From the NCBI RefSeq assembly GCF_900110855.1, contig NZ_FOFA01000002.1, positions 660,895-724,894 on the forward strand: a stretch of DNA of 64,000 bases. Reading direction: 5' to 3'. This DNA is from Microlunatus flavus (lineage in GTDB: Bacteria > Actinomycetota > Actinomycetes > Propionibacteriales > Propionibacteriaceae). Position numbers and translations under genes: made by a program. Shown piece after piece: positions 46,260 to 62,333 of this stretch (the first letter of the stretch is position 1; every line of letters starts with the position of its first letter). Under the pieces are notes generated by a model, which saw nothing but the letters and a program-made list of their open reading frames with translations, had not been told where the DNA came from and made no database searches.

Positions 46260-46964
46260 ATCAGCACCGAACCGCGAATCAACGACCGCATTCGCGTCCC
46301 CGAGGTCCGCCTCGTCGGACCCGCGGGGGAGCAGGTCGGGATCGTCAAGATCGAGACCGCCCTGCAGCTGGCCCACGACTCCGAGCTCGACCTGGTCGAG
46401 GTCGCGCCGATGGCCCGCCCGCCGGTCGCCAAGCTCATGGACTACGGCAAGTTCAAGTACGAGAACGCGCAGAAGGCGCGGGACAGCCGCCGTAACCAGA
46501 CGAACACGATCATCAAGGAGATGAAGCTCCGCCCGAAGATCGACAGCCACGACTACGAGACCAAGAAGGGTCACGTCGTGCGGTTCCTCAAGGGTGGCGA
46601 CAAGGTCAAGATCACGATCATGTTCCGTGGTCGTGAGCAGTCGCGTCCGGAGCTGGGCTTCAACCTGCTCAAGAAGCTGTCCGCCGACGTCGACGAGTTC
46701 GGCTTCGTCGAGTCGTCGCCGAAGCAGGACGGCCGAAACATGATCATGGTCCTGGGTCCGCACAAGAAGAAGACCGAGGCCAAGGTCGACGCCGCGGTCG
46801 AGCGCGAGCGCCGCATGGCCAACCGTCAGGCGGACCTCGACGCCGAGGCGGCCGCCGCCGCCGAGCAGCGGGCCGCGCACGCCGCGCAGGTCGCCGCCCT
46901 GGCCGAGCCGAAGCAGCGTCGCCGTGGTCCGGCGGACAACATGGACCCCGACATCGACCTCTGA
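46260..46964 (+). CDS. infC: Translation initiation factor IF-3
   Basis: 234 residues, starting at an ATC codon (46260) 4 nt after GGAGG (46251-46255). Conservation begins exactly there ([14 protein letters not shown]), and no ATG, GTG or TTG lies at a ribosome-binding site in frame; rare starts (AUU/AUC) are the rule for infC because IF-3 rejects them and so regulates itself. N-domain ([21 protein letters not shown]) and C-domain ([22 protein letters not shown]) are complete. A tail of about 50 residues, rich in Ala, Arg and Gln, extends beyond the E. coli length. Confidence 0.95.
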   Translation: MSTEPRINDRIRVPEVRLVGPAGEQVGIVKIETALQLAHDSELDLVEVAPMARPPVAKLMDYGKFKYENAQKARDSRRNQTNTIIKEMKLRPKIDSHDYETKKGHVVRFLKGGDKVKITIMFRGREQSRPELGFNLLKKLSADVDEFGFVESSPKQDGRNMIMVLGPHKKKTEAKVDAAVERERRMANRQADLDAEAAAAAEQRAAHAAQVAALAEPKQRRRGPADNMDPDIDL

Positions 46965-46977
46965 GGTCCAGCACTAG

Positions 46978-47071
46978 GCGGCCCGGTCGGAGACCGACCG
47001 GGCCGCACGAACGAGCACGACCCGCCGGGGCAGCCCCCGGCGGGACATGAGAAGGCCCGCCGAGAGGCGGG
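46978..47071 (+). terminator. Three consecutive hairpins between infC and rpmI
   Basis: Three perfect stems in 94 bp: 12 bp (46978-46989/46995-47006, loop GAGAC), 10 bp (47021-47030/47035-47044, loop CAGC) and 6 bp (47056-47061/47066-47071, loop GAGA). None has a T-run. They may partly terminate or mark mRNA processing, adjusting the ratio of IF-3 to L35/L20. The last ends 24 nt before the rpmI start. Confidence 0.65.
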
Positions 47072-47095
47072 TGTGGGACAGAAGTGGAGCGGCAC

Positions 47096-47296
47096 ATGCC
47101 GAAGATGAAGACGCACTCCGGTGCGAAGAAGCGGTTCCGGTTCACCGGCACCGGCAAGGTCATGCACCGCAAGGCCGGCAAGATGCACCTCAACGAGCAC
47201 AAGCCGACCTCGCAGACCCGCCGGCTGACCGGCGACGCCGTCCTCGAGCCCGGCGACGCGGCCAAGGTCCGTCGCATGCTCGGCAAGCGCGGCTGA
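47096..47296 (+). CDS. rpmI: 50S ribosomal protein L35
   Basis: 66 residues, ATG 47096 (an upstream in-frame GTG at 47084 would add 4 residues and is less likely; GTGGAGC provides a ribosome-binding site). The L35 pattern is complete: [22 protein letters not shown] (as two parts), [14 protein letters not shown] and VRRMLGKRG. Lies between infC and rplT, the universal order. Confidence 0.98.
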   Translation: MPKMKTHSGAKKRFRFTGTGKVMHRKAGKMHLNEHKPTSQTRRLTGDAVLEPGDAAKVRRMLGKRG

Positions 47297-47370
47297 GCGA
47301 CCTCCTCCACCACCTCCCTCCCGTCGGGCGCTGACCAGCGCGTCCGGCCCCAGACCAGTAAGGAACACCG

Positions 47371-47757
47371 ATGGCACGCGTCAAGCGCGCAGTCAACGCG
47401 CAGAAGAAGCGTCGTGAGGTCCTCGAGCAGGCGTCCGGCTACCGCGGGCAGCGCTCGCGGCTGTACCGCAAGGCGAAGGAGCAGGTCACCCACTCCCTCG
47501 TCTACGCCTACCGCGATCGCCGCGCCCGCAAGGGCGACTTCCGCAAGCTGTGGATCCAGCGGATCAACGCCGCTGCCCGCGCGGAGGGCATGACCTACAA
47601 CCGCTTCATCGCCGGTCTGAAGACCGCCGGCGTCGAGGTCGACCGCAAGATCCTCGCCGAGCTGGCCGTCTCCGACGCGCCGGCCTTCGCCGCGCTCGTC
47701 GCGGTGGCCAAGGCCGCGGCTCCGGCCGAGGCCGACGCCGCCACCAGCGCGGCCTGA
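47371..47757 (+). CDS. rplT: 50S ribosomal protein L20
   Basis: 128 residues, ATG 47371 after a TAAGGAA ribosome-binding site. It has the full L20 sequence: [21 protein letters not shown] (in parts), [38 protein letters not shown]20 is an early assembly protein and in several bacteria the repressor of its own operon through leader mRNA. The stop overlaps the ribosome-binding site of the next gene. Confidence 0.98.
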   Translation: MARVKRAVNAQKKRREVLEQASGYRGQRSRLYRKAKEQVTHSLVYAYRDRRARKGDFRKLWIQRINAAARAEGMTYNRFIAGLKTAGVEVDRKILAELAVSDAPAFAALVAVAKAAAPAEADAATSAA

Positions 47758-47764
47758 GGTCGTC

Positions 47765-48577
47765 CTGCACCGGGACACTCCCAGGGATCGTCCGGGGCCC
47801 GGTCGTCTCACGCGCCGCAAGGAGCGTGAGGCGGCCGGGCTCTTCCTCGCCGAGGGCCCCCAGTCCGTGCGGGAGGCGCTGCGCGCGGGCGTCGTGACAG
47901 ATCTCTACGTCGACCCGGCCGCGCGCGACCGGCTCGGCGAGCTCGAGGCCCTCGCGGCGGAGGCCGGTCTGCGGACGCAGCCCCTGACCGGTCGCGACCT
48001 GGCCGCGCTCACCGACACCGTCACGCCGCAGGGTGTCGTCGCCGTCTGCCGTCGCGTCGACGTGCCGCTGGACCAGGCCGTACGCCCCGGGTCCGGGCTC
48101 GTCGTCTGCTGCGCCCAGGTGCGCGACCCCGGCAACGCCGGGACCGTGGTGCGCTGCGCGGACGCGTTCGGGGCCGACGGCGTGGTGCTCAGCACCGGAT
48201 CGGTGGAGCTCACGAACCCCAAGACCGTGCGCGCCAGCGTCGGGAGCCTGTTCCACCTGCCCGTCAGCGTCGGCGCGGAGCTGTCCGCGGTCGTCGCCGC
48301 GGCCCACGAGGCCGGGTTGCAGGTGCTGGCCGCCGACGGCAGCGGTGACGCCGACCTGGCCGAGCTGTCCGCGGGCGGCGAGCTGGAGCGGCCCACCCTG
48401 TGGGTGTTCGGGAACGAGGCGTGGGGCATGCCCGCCGCCGACCGCGCCCTGGCCGACCGGGTCGTCCGCGTGCCGCTCTACGGGGCGGCCGAGAGCCTGA
48501 ACCTCGCCACCGCCGCGGCGGTCTGCCTCTGGACCTCGGCGACGGCGCAGCGCAGGGCCGGCACGAGTCCGGGCTGA
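47765..48577 (+). CDS. TrmH/SpoU-family RNA 2'-O-methyltransferase
   Basis: 270 residues if CTG 47765 is the start, chosen because the conserved N-terminus (LTRRKEREAAGLFLAEGPQSVREAL, in two parts) lies upstream of the first GTG (47867) and no ATG, GTG or TTG precedes it in frame. GAGGT at 47756-47760, overlapping the rplT stop, is a fitting ribosome-binding site. SPOUT motifs are intact: NAGTVVRCADAFGADGV (motif 1), LWVFGNEAWGM (motif 2), VPLYGAAESLNLATAAAV (motif 3). It methylates a ribose in 23S rRNA or tRNA; in actinobacteria it sits between rplT and pheS. Confidence 0.87.
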   Translation: MHRDTPRDRPGPGRLTRRKEREAAGLFLAEGPQSVREALRAGVVTDLYVDPAARDRLGELEALAAEAGLRTQPLTGRDLAALTDTVTPQGVVAVCRRVDVPLDQAVRPGSGLVVCCAQVRDPGNAGTVVRCADAFGADGVVLSTGSVELTNPKTVRASVGSLFHLPVSVGAELSAVVAAAHEAGLQVLAADGSGDADLAELSAGGELERPTLWVFGNEAWGMPAADRALADRVVRVPLYGAAESLNLATAAAVCLWTSATAQRRAGTSPG

Positions 48578-48674
48578 GGCTCGCTTCACGCCGGCTTCCC
48601 GGGGTAAGGCATGACGCTCGAGGGGTCGACGGCGTCCTTTCCTGCAGATCATCCTGACGGGAAGGACCCACCCC

Positions 48675-49469
48675 ATGACAGAGCACACTCTCGGCGCGCG
48701 CCTCGGTGCCGAGGCCCTCGGAACCTTCGGTCTCGTGTTCGGCGGTTGCGGCAGCGCGGTGCTGGCCGCGAAGTTCCTCACCGACGACGGCGTGCAGCTG
48801 GGCATCGGCTTCGTCGGTGTCGCGCTGGCGTTCGGGTTGACGGTGCTGACCGGGGCGTACGCGTTCGGCCACGTGTCGGGTGGCCACTTCAACCCGGCCG
48901 TGACGATCGGGCTGGCCGTGGCCAAGCGCTTCGAGTGGAAGGGCGTGCTGCCCTACATCGTCACCCAGATCGTCGCGGGCACCGTTGCGGCGCTGGTGCT
49001 GTACATCATCGCCAGCGGCAAGGCGGGGTTCAGCGCGAGCGAGAGCGGGTTCGCGTCGAACGGTTACGGGGCGCATTCCCCGGGTGGGTACGGGTTGGGG
49101 GCGGCGTTGCTGACCGAGATCGTGATGACGGCGGCGTTCTTGTACGTGATCTTGGGGGCGACCGACGACCGGGCGCCGAAGGGGTTCGCGCCGATCGCGA
49201 TCGGGTTGGCGTTGACGTTGATCCACCTGATCTCGATCCCGGTGACGAACACGTCGGTGAACCCGGCACGTTCGATCGCGGTGGCGTGGTTCGCGGGTGG
49301 TGCGGCGTTGTCGCAGCTGTGGTTGTTCATCGTCGCCCCGATCATCGGTGCGGTCATCGCCGGCGCCAGCTACGCCACCATCACCGGGCTGCGCACCGAC
49401 AAGGTCGACGTCGGCGTCGCCAACAACCCGGGCCGCCGGGGCTCCTCTGTCCCGAGCCCCACCCGGTAG
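48675..49469 (+). CDS. aqpZ: Aquaporin Z-like MIP channel
   Basis: 264 residues, ATG 48675 after GGGAAGGA-like ribosome-binding sequence. Six helices and two half-helices with NPA motifs HFNPAVT and SVNPARS. The selectivity-filter context ([12 protein letters not shown]; aromatic/His/Arg type) is that of a water-selective AqpZ. C-terminal 25 residues are hydrophilic. The middle (about 49020-49330) uses TTG for Leu and GCG/GGG codons in a way the first third does not. It lies between the methyltransferase and pheS, not usually part of that block. Confidence 0.95.
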   Translation: MTEHTLGARLGAEALGTFGLVFGGCGSAVLAAKFLTDDGVQLGIGFVGVALAFGLTVLTGAYAFGHVSGGHFNPAVTIGLAVAKRFEWKGVLPYIVTQIVAGTVAALVLYIIASGKAGFSASESGFASNGYGAHSPGGYGLGAALLTEIVMTAAFLYVILGATDDRAPKGFAPIAIGLALTLIHLISIPVTNTSVNPARSIAVAWFAGGAALSQLWLFIVAPIIGAVIAGASYATITGLRTDKVDVGVANNPGRRGSSVPSPTR

Positions 49470-49630
49470 CGCACGGGGGCGGCGAGGGGTGACGGCGACG
49501 GTCCGGCACGCCCCGCCGCGGAACGCGATGGCGGCGTCGCGTCGGCCTTCCTAGACTGGCGGGGTTTGCGACACGCAGCGGCGGCGTCCGTGCCGCCCTC
49601 GAGAGCAGCCCCTGAAGGAGTCGAGCACCC

Positions 49631-50740
49631 ATGTCGGGCCCGAACAAGAACTACGACCCGGTCCAGGTGACCCCGTTGAACGCCGACGAGGTGGAGGCGA
49701 TGGTGCAGGCCGCCACGGCCGCCTTCGCCGAGGCGACCAGCACGGCCGAGCTGAAGGCCGCGCGGCTCGCGCACGCGGGCGAGCGGTCGCCCATCGCGCT
49801 GGCCAACCGGGAGATCGGGGCCCTGCCGCCGCAGGCCCGCAAGGACGCCGGCGCCCGCGTCGGCCGGGCCCGGGGCGCCATCAACGCCGCGCTCAAGGCC
49901 CGCGAGGCCGAGGTCGTGGCCGCCGAGCTCGAGCGCACGCTGCGCGAGGAGCGGGTCGACGTCACGCTGCCCGTCGCGCTCGGCCCGGTCGGCGCCGTGC
50001 ACCCCATCACCGGCCTCATGCACCTCGTCGAGGACGTCTTCGTCGCCATGGGGTGGGAGGTCGCCGAGGGTCCCGAGCTCGAGGCGGAGTGGCTGAACTT
50101 CGACGCGCTCAACTTCGTCCCCGACCACCCGGCGCGGACCCTGCAGGACACCCTCTTCGTCGGGCCCGAGGGCAGCAACCGCGTGCTGCGCACCCACACC
50201 TCCCCGGTGCAGGCGCGCACGATGCTGACGCGCGAGCCCCCGATCTACGTGATCTGCCCGGGCAAGGTCTACCGCGCCGACGAGTACGACGCGACGCACA
50301 CCCCCGTCTTCCACCAGATCGAGGGCCTCGTCGTCGACCGCGGCATCACGCTGGCCCACCTGCGGGGCACGCTCGACCACTTTGCCAAGGCGATGTTCGG
50401 CGACACGCGCACCCGCATGCGCCCCAACTACTTCCCCTTCACCGAGCCGTCGGCCGAGGTCGACCTGCTCTGCTTCGTCTGCCACGGCGACTCGGTCGGC
50501 AACCCGGACCGGCCGTGCAAGACGTGCCGCAGCGAGGGCTGGATCGAGTGGGGCGGCTGCGGGGTGGTGAACCCGCGGGTCCTCGCCGCCTGCGGCGTCG
50601 ACCCCGAGGAGTACTCCGGCTTCGCCTTCGGCATGGGCGTCGAGCGGACCCTGATGTTCCGGAACAACGCGGAGGACATGCGCGACATGGTCGAGGGCGA
50701 CGTGCGGTTCAGCCGCTCTCTCGTGGGAACGGCGCGATGA
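49631..50740 (+). CDS. pheS: Phenylalanyl-tRNA synthetase alpha subunit
   Basis: 369 residues, ATG 49631 after GAAGGAG; a TAGACT -10 lies at 49552-49557, so the transcript probably has a leader of about 70 nt. The N-terminal coiled-coil (about 15-95) that binds tRNA precedes the class II catalytic core with motif 2 ([12 protein letters not shown]), [16 protein letters not shown] (a zinc-like Cys insertion: CxxC...CxxC) and motif 3 ([11 protein letters not shown]). It charges tRNA-Phe as an alpha2beta2 complex with PheT. The stop overlaps the pheT start. Confidence 0.97.
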   Translation: MSGPNKNYDPVQVTPLNADEVEAMVQAATAAFAEATSTAELKAARLAHAGERSPIALANREIGALPPQARKDAGARVGRARGAINAALKAREAEVVAAELERTLREERVDVTLPVALGPVGAVHPITGLMHLVEDVFVAMGWEVAEGPELEAEWLNFDALNFVPDHPARTLQDTLFVGPEGSNRVLRTHTSPVQARTMLTREPPIYVICPGKVYRADEYDATHTPVFHQIEGLVVDRGITLAHLRGTLDHFAKAMFGDTRTRMRPNYFPFTEPSAEVDLLCFVCHGDSVGNPDRPCKTCRSEGWIEWGGCGVVNPRVLAACGVDPEEYSGFAFGMGVERTLMFRNNAEDMRDMVEGDVRFSRSLVGTAR

Positions 50741-53247
50741 AGGCCCCGGTCAGCTGGCTGCGCGACGTCGCCGCCCTGCCCGCCGACCTGACCGGCCGGC
50801 AGCTGTCGGACGCCCTGGTGCGAGCCGGCCTGGAGGTCGAGACGGTCGAGGAGGCCGGCGCGGACGTCCAGGGCCCGGTCGTCGTCGGGCGCGTCCTCGA
50901 CTTCACCCCCGAGGAGCACAGCAACGGCAAGACGATCCGCTGGTGCTCGGTCGACGTCGGGGAGGAGCAGCCCCGCGGCATCGTCTGCGGCGCCCCGAAC
51001 TTCGCCGTCGGCGACCTGGTCGTCGTCGCGCTGCCCGGCGCCCGCCTGCCCGGCGACTTCGAGATCGCCGCACGCCGGACGTACGGGCACGTGTCGGACG
51101 GCATGATCTGCTCCGCCCGCGAGCTCGGGCTGGGTGACGACCACTCCGGGATCATGGTGCTGACCGCGGCGGCCGGCGAGGCCGAGCCGGTGCCGGGCCA
51201 GGACGCCCGGCCGGTCCTGCGGCTCGACGACGAGGTCCTCGACATCGCCGTCACGCCCGACCGCGGCTACTGCCTCTCCATCCGGGGTCTGGGCCGCGAG
51301 GCGGCGCAGGCGACCGGGACCAGGTTCACCGACCCGGTCGACCGGCCCGTCCCGGCGCCGGTCGCCGAGGGCTACCCGGTGGCGATCGAATCCGACGCGT
51401 GCTCCGTCTTCACCGCGCTGACCGTCACCGGCCTGGATCCGTCGCGTCCCAGCCCGCGCTGGCTGACGCGCCGGCTGCAGCTGGCCGGGATGCGGCCCAT
51501 CTCGCTGGTCGTCGACGTCGCCAACCACGTGATGCTCGAGACCGGCCAGCCGCTGCACACGTACGACGCCTCGGCCCTGGCCGGAACCGTCGTGGCCCGG
51601 CAGGCGCGGCGCGGGGAGAAGCTGCGGACCCTCGACGACACGGCCCGCGCCCTCGACGAGTCCGACCTCGTCATCGCCGACGACTCCGGGCCCATCGGGC
51701 TCGCCGGCGTCATGGGCGGCGCGGCCAGCGAGGTCACCTCCGCGACCACCTCGGTGGTCATCGAGGCGGCCGCCTTCGACGCGCTCACGCTCGCCCGGAC
51801 GTCGCGTCGCCACAAGCTGTCGTCGGAGGCGTCGCGGCGCTACGAGCGCGGCGTCGACCCGGCCGCCGGGTACGCCGCCGCCCACCGGGCCGCCGCCCTG
51901 CTGGTCGAGCTCGCGGGCGGCAGCCTCGAGACGGGGGAGACCGTCGTCGGCACCGTCCCGGTGCCGCCGGTCACCCGCCTCGACGCGTCCCTGCCCGAGC
52001 GCATCCTCGGCACGCCCGTCGACCGGGCGCAGGTCGAGGAGCTGCTCGCCGCGGTGGGCGTCGAGGTCCGTCCGGGGCCCGAGGAGCCCGGCGCGCCCGA
52101 CGGCGTGCTGAGCGTGCGGCCGCCCACGTGGCGGCCGGACCTGCGGGACCCGTACGACTACGTCGAGGAGGTCGGCCGCCTCGTCGGGTTCGAGACGATC
52201 ACCCCCGTCGTCCCGCTCGCCCCGCCCGGGCGCGGCCTCACGCGCTCGCAGCGCGACCGGCGGGCCGTCACCGCGCGCCTGGCCGCCGTCGGAGCGGTGG
52301 AGGTGCTGACCTTCCCGTTCGGCTCCGTCGCCGAGCTCGACCGGCTCGGCGTGCCGGCCGACGACCGGCGCCGCTCGCTGAACACGCTGCTCAACCCGCT
52401 CTCCGACACGCAGCCGTCGCTCCGGACGACGCTGCTGCCGGGGCTGTTCAGCGCCGTCACGCGGAACACGAGCCGCGGGCTCGACGACCTGGCCCTGTTC
52501 GAGACCGGCGCGGTGTTCTTCGCCCCCGACGAGCCCCTCGTCGCGCCCCGGCCGCCGGTCGACCGGCGGCCGGACGAGGCCGACCTGGCCCGGATGGACG
52601 ACGCGCTCGGCGACCAGCCGCGCATGCTCGCGGTCGTCCTCACCGGCGACTGGGTGCGCGCGGGCTGGCAGGGGCCCGCGCGGCCGGCGTCCTGGACCCA
52701 AGCCGTGGCCCTGGCCGAGGAGGCCGCCGCGGCGGTCGGGACCGCCCTCGACCGGCGTCCGGTCGAGCACGCCCCGTGGCACCCGGGCCGGTGCGCCGAG
52801 CTGCGCCTGGCGCAGACCGACGTGGTCGTCGGGCACGCCGGCGAGCTGCACCCGCAGGTCTGCGCGGCCTTCGGCCTGCCGCCGCGCACGAGCGCGCTCG
52901 AGCTCGAGCTCGACGTCCTCGTGGCCGCCGCACCCGACCGCGGAGACATCGCACCGCTGTCGTCGTACCCGGTGGCCAAGGAGGACGTGGCCCTCGTCGT
53001 CGACGAGTCCGTCGCCGCCGAGGACGTCGCCGACGCCCTGCGCCGCGGAGCGGGCCCGCTGCTGGAGTCGGTCGAGCTGTTCGACGTCTTCCGCGGTGCC
53101 CAGACCGGGGAGGGGAAGAAGTCGCTGGCCTACGCCCTGCGCTTCCGCGCGGAGGGCCGGACCCTCACCGCAGCCGAGGTGAACGAGGCCCGCGACGCCG
53201 CCGTCGCGGCGACCGCGGAGCTCGGCGCGGTCCAGCGCACGGAGTAG
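50737..53247 (+). CDS. pheT: Phenylalanyl-tRNA synthetase beta subunit
   Basis: 836 residues from ATG 50737 (ATGA overlap with pheS). Domain order is complete: N-terminal region, tRNA-binding EMAP/OB domain (about 45-155; [17 protein letters not shown]), B3/4 editing domain (about 215-390), B5 (about 405-480), the inactive class II core (about 490-700), and the anticodon-binding ferredoxin-like fold at the C-terminus ([17 protein letters not shown] to [11 protein letters not shown]). The editing domain hydrolyses mischarged Tyr-tRNA-Phe. Confidence 0.97.
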   Translation: MKAPVSWLRDVAALPADLTGRQLSDALVRAGLEVETVEEAGADVQGPVVVGRVLDFTPEEHSNGKTIRWCSVDVGEEQPRGIVCGAPNFAVGDLVVVALPGARLPGDFEIAARRTYGHVSDGMICSARELGLGDDHSGIMVLTAAAGEAEPVPGQDARPVLRLDDEVLDIAVTPDRGYCLSIRGLGREAAQATGTRFTDPVDRPVPAPVAEGYPVAIESDACSVFTALTVTGLDPSRPSPRWLTRRLQLAGMRPISLVVDVANHVMLETGQPLHTYDASALAGTVVARQARRGEKLRTLDDTARALDESDLVIADDSGPIGLAGVMGGAASEVTSATTSVVIEAAAFDALTLARTSRRHKLSSEASRRYERGVDPAAGYAAAHRAAALLVELAGGSLETGETVVGTVPVPPVTRLDASLPERILGTPVDRAQVEELLAAVGVEVRPGPEEPGAPDGVLSVRPPTWRPDLRDPYDYVEEVGRLVGFETITPVVPLAPPGRGLTRSQRDRRAVTARLAAVGAVEVLTFPFGSVAELDRLGVPADDRRRSLNTLLNPLSDTQPSLRTTLLPGLFSAVTRNTSRGLDDLALFETGAVFFAPDEPLVAPRPPVDRRPDEADLARMDDALGDQPRMLAVVLTGDWVRAGWQGPARPASWTQAVALAEEAAAAVGTALDRRPVEHAPWHPGRCAELRLAQTDVVVGHAGELHPQVCAAFGLPPRTSALELELDVLVAAAPDRGDIAPLSSYPVAKEDVALVVDESVAAEDVADALRRGAGPLLESVELFDVFRGAQTGEGKKSLAYALRFRAEGRTLTAAEVNEARDAAVAATAELGAVQRTE

Positions 53248-53295
53248 AGCCGGCAAGCTCTGGGAGGGTCACTCACGGTTCGGCGTGCCCAGCAG

Positions 53296-53400
53296 GACGC
53301 TCCCTGAGCTCGTCGAAGGGCCTCGAAGAGGTCGGCGTCCTTTCCGGAGACGGAGCGACGCCGACCCGTTCCGGGCCCTTCGGCTGGCTCAGGGAGCGTC
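53296..53400. repeat. Nested palindromic intergenic element (REP-like)
   Basis: 105 bp that fold on themselves twice. Outer arms 53296-53322 and 53374-53400 share GACGCTCCCTGAGC and CGAAGGGCC around a 4-base mismatch. Inner arms GGTCGGCGTC (53330-53339) and GACGCCGACC (53358-53367) are perfect. The CCCTGAGC...CGAAGGG core is of a type seen as a dispersed intergenic repeat in several actinobacteria. It lies between the pheT and P450 stops and may terminate both. Confidence 0.8.
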
Positions 53401-53408
53401 GCTCCGGC

Positions 53409-56988
<3,580 letters not shown>

Positions 56989-57010
56989 TCATCACCATCC
57001 AGACGCCGGC

Positions 57011-58072
57011 ATGAGCAACGCGGCACCGCGCTCGGAGGAGGCGCTCTCGCTCGTCGAGAAGGCGTCGATCCTCACCGAGGCGCTCCCGTGGCTGGAGACG
57101 TACGTCGGCAAGACCGTCGTGATCAAGTACGGCGGCAACGCGATGGTCGACGAGGACCTCAAGCGCGCCTTCGCCTCCGACATCGTCTTCATGAAGCGCT
57201 GCGGCGTGCACCCCGTGGTCGTGCACGGCGGCGGCCCGCAGATCTCCTCCATGCTCGGCCGGCTGGGCATCCCCTCGGAGTTCCGCGGCGGCCTGCGGGT
57301 CACCACGCCGGAAGCCATGGAGGTCGTGCGGATGGTCCTGGTCGGCCAGGTCGGTCGCGACCTGGTCGGCCTGATCAACGCCCACAGCACGCTGGCGATC
57401 GGCCTCTCCGGCGAGGACGGCGGGCTGTTCACCGCGCAGCGCCGCGGAACCGTCGTCGACGGCGAGGAGGTCGACCTCGGGCTCGTCGGCGACGTCGCGC
57501 ACGTGCGCACCGAGGCGATCCGTGGGCTGATCGACGCGGGCAGCGTCCCTGTCGTCGCCAGCATCGCCCCCGACGCGAACGGCGTCGTGCACAACGTCAA
57601 CGCCGACACCGCGGCGGCCGCCCTGGCCGTCGCCCTCGGGGCCGAGCGGCTCGTCGTCCTCACCGACGTCGAGGGGCTCTACCGCGACTGGCCCGCCTCC
57701 ACCGAGGTGATCGAGGAGCTGAGCGCCTCCGAGCTGCGCGCGCTGATGCCGGCGCTGCAGTCGGGCATGGTGCCCAAGATGGAGGCCTGCCTGCGCGCGG
57801 TGGAGGGCGGCCTGACCCGTGCGACGGTCACCGACGGGCGCGTCCCGCACGCCCTGCTGCTGGAGATCTTCACCAACGCCGGGATCGGCACGATGGTCAC
57901 CCAGGACGGCCTGGTCCGCCTCGGCAGCCGCGTGTTCTCGGCGGAGGAGGGCATCCCGCCCCACGAGTACGCGAACGGCGAGTTCAGCCGCGTCCCGGCC
58001 CCGGCGCCCACGCCGACCCCCGCCCACGACCCGGAACCCTCGGCCCTCGACGACGTAGGAGGACTCTCGTGA
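57011..58072 (+). CDS. argB: N-acetylglutamate kinase
   Basis: 353 residues, ATG 57011. Amino-acid-kinase fold: [10 protein letters not shown] (phosphate loop), [37 protein letters not shown], and the K of [10 protein letters not shown]-terminal helix ([19 protein letters not shown]) typical of arginine-sensitive hexameric forms, so feedback inhibition is expected. The last 25-30 residues ([20 protein letters not shown]) are a Pro-rich tail beyond the usual about 300-residue length. The stop overlaps argD. Confidence 0.97.
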   Translation: MSNAAPRSEEALSLVEKASILTEALPWLETYVGKTVVIKYGGNAMVDEDLKRAFASDIVFMKRCGVHPVVVHGGGPQISSMLGRLGIPSEFRGGLRVTTPEAMEVVRMVLVGQVGRDLVGLINAHSTLAIGLSGEDGGLFTAQRRGTVVDGEEVDLGLVGDVAHVRTEAIRGLIDAGSVPVVASIAPDANGVVHNVNADTAAAALAVALGAERLVVLTDVEGLYRDWPASTEVIEELSASELRALMPALQSGMVPKMEACLRAVEGGLTRATVTDGRVPHALLLEIFTNAGIGTMVTQDGLVRLGSRVFSAEEGIPPHEYANGEFSRVPAPAPTPTPAHDPEPSALDDVGGLS

Positions 58073-59327
58073 CCGCCCTCTCGACAGGCACCGGGGCCGC
58101 CCGCGACGTGCTGGTCAGCGCCGAGCTGGCCGGGCCCGCGCCCCGCGGATCCCAGGGCGTGCTCGAGGCGTACGCGCACTCGGTCATGAACACGTTCGGC
58201 CCGCCCAAGCGGGTCTTCGTCCGCGGCGAGGGCTGCCACGTCTGGGACGCCGACGGCCGCCGCCACCTCGACCTGCTGGCCGGCATCGCCGTGAACGCGC
58301 TCGGCCACGCCCACCCGACGGTCCTCGCGGCGGTCACGGGGCAGATCTCGACGCTCGGCCACGTCAGCAACTTCTTCGCCACCCCGGCGCAGGTCGCGCT
58401 GGCGACCCGGCTCGCCGGCCTGACCGGCGACCCGGACGCCAAGGTGTTCTTCACCAACTCCGGCACCGAGGCCAACGAGGCGGCCTTCAAGCTGACCCGG
58501 ATGACCGGGCGCACGAAGATCATCTCCACCGAGGGCGCCTTCCACGGCCGCTCGATGGGCGCGCTCGCGATCACGCACAACCCGAAGTACCGCGCGCCGT
58601 TCGAGCCGCTGCCCGGCGACGTGACGTTCGTGCCGTACGGGGACGCCGACGCCCTGGCCGCCGTGGTCGACGACACGGTCGCCGCGGTCGTCCTCGAACC
58701 CATCCAGGGCGAGAACGGCGTCGTCGTGCCGCCACCCGGCTACCTCGCCCGGGCCCGCGAGCTGTGCGACGCGGCCGGCGCGCTGCTCTGGGTCGACGAG
58801 GTGCAGACGGGCATGGGGCGCACCGGTTCCTGGCTGGTGCACACCGCGCAGGGGGTGCGCGCCGACGTCGTCACCGTGGCCAAGGGCCTGGGCAACGGCT
58901 TCCCGGTCGGCGCGTGCATCGCCACCGGCCGGGCCGCGTCGCTGCTCCAGCCGGGCAGCCACGGCTCGACCTTCGGCGGCAACCCCGTCGCCGCGATCGC
59001 GGGCCTGGCGGTCATGAACGTCATCGAGCGCGACGGCCTGCTCGAGCACGTGACGGCGATGGGGGAGCACCTGGAGCGCTCCGTCATGGGCCTCGGCCAC
59101 CCGCTGGTGGCGGAGGTCCGGGGCCGCGGTCTGCTGCGCGGCGTCGTGCTCACCGCCGACGTCGCGCCGGCGGTGACCGACCTCGCCCTCGAGGCCGGGT
59201 TCGTGATCAACGCTCCGCGGCCCCACGTGCTGCGGATCGCGCCCCCGCTGATCATCACGGCCGCGCAGCTCGACACGTTCGTCGAGGCGCTGCCCGGCCT
59301 CCTCGACGCCGCCTCGGGAGGTGTCTC

Positions 59328-59331
<4 letters not shown>
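58069..59331 (+). CDS. argD: Acetylornithine aminotransferase
   Basis: 420 residues from GTG 58069, with AGGAGG at about 58057. Class III PLP aminotransferase: [49 protein letters not shown] (Asp binding the PLP pyridine N), and the Schiff-base Lys in TVAKGLGNG. It makes N-acetylornithine from the semialdehyde. The N-terminus has about 15 extra residues before the conserved start. The stop overlaps argF. Confidence 0.97.
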
Positions 59332-62322
<2,991 letters not shown>

Positions 62323-62333
62323 GGTTGGCGACC

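Noticed and set aside
50428..53256. Long minus-strand open frame antisense to pheT
   Set aside because: Shadow of the conserved pheT gene.
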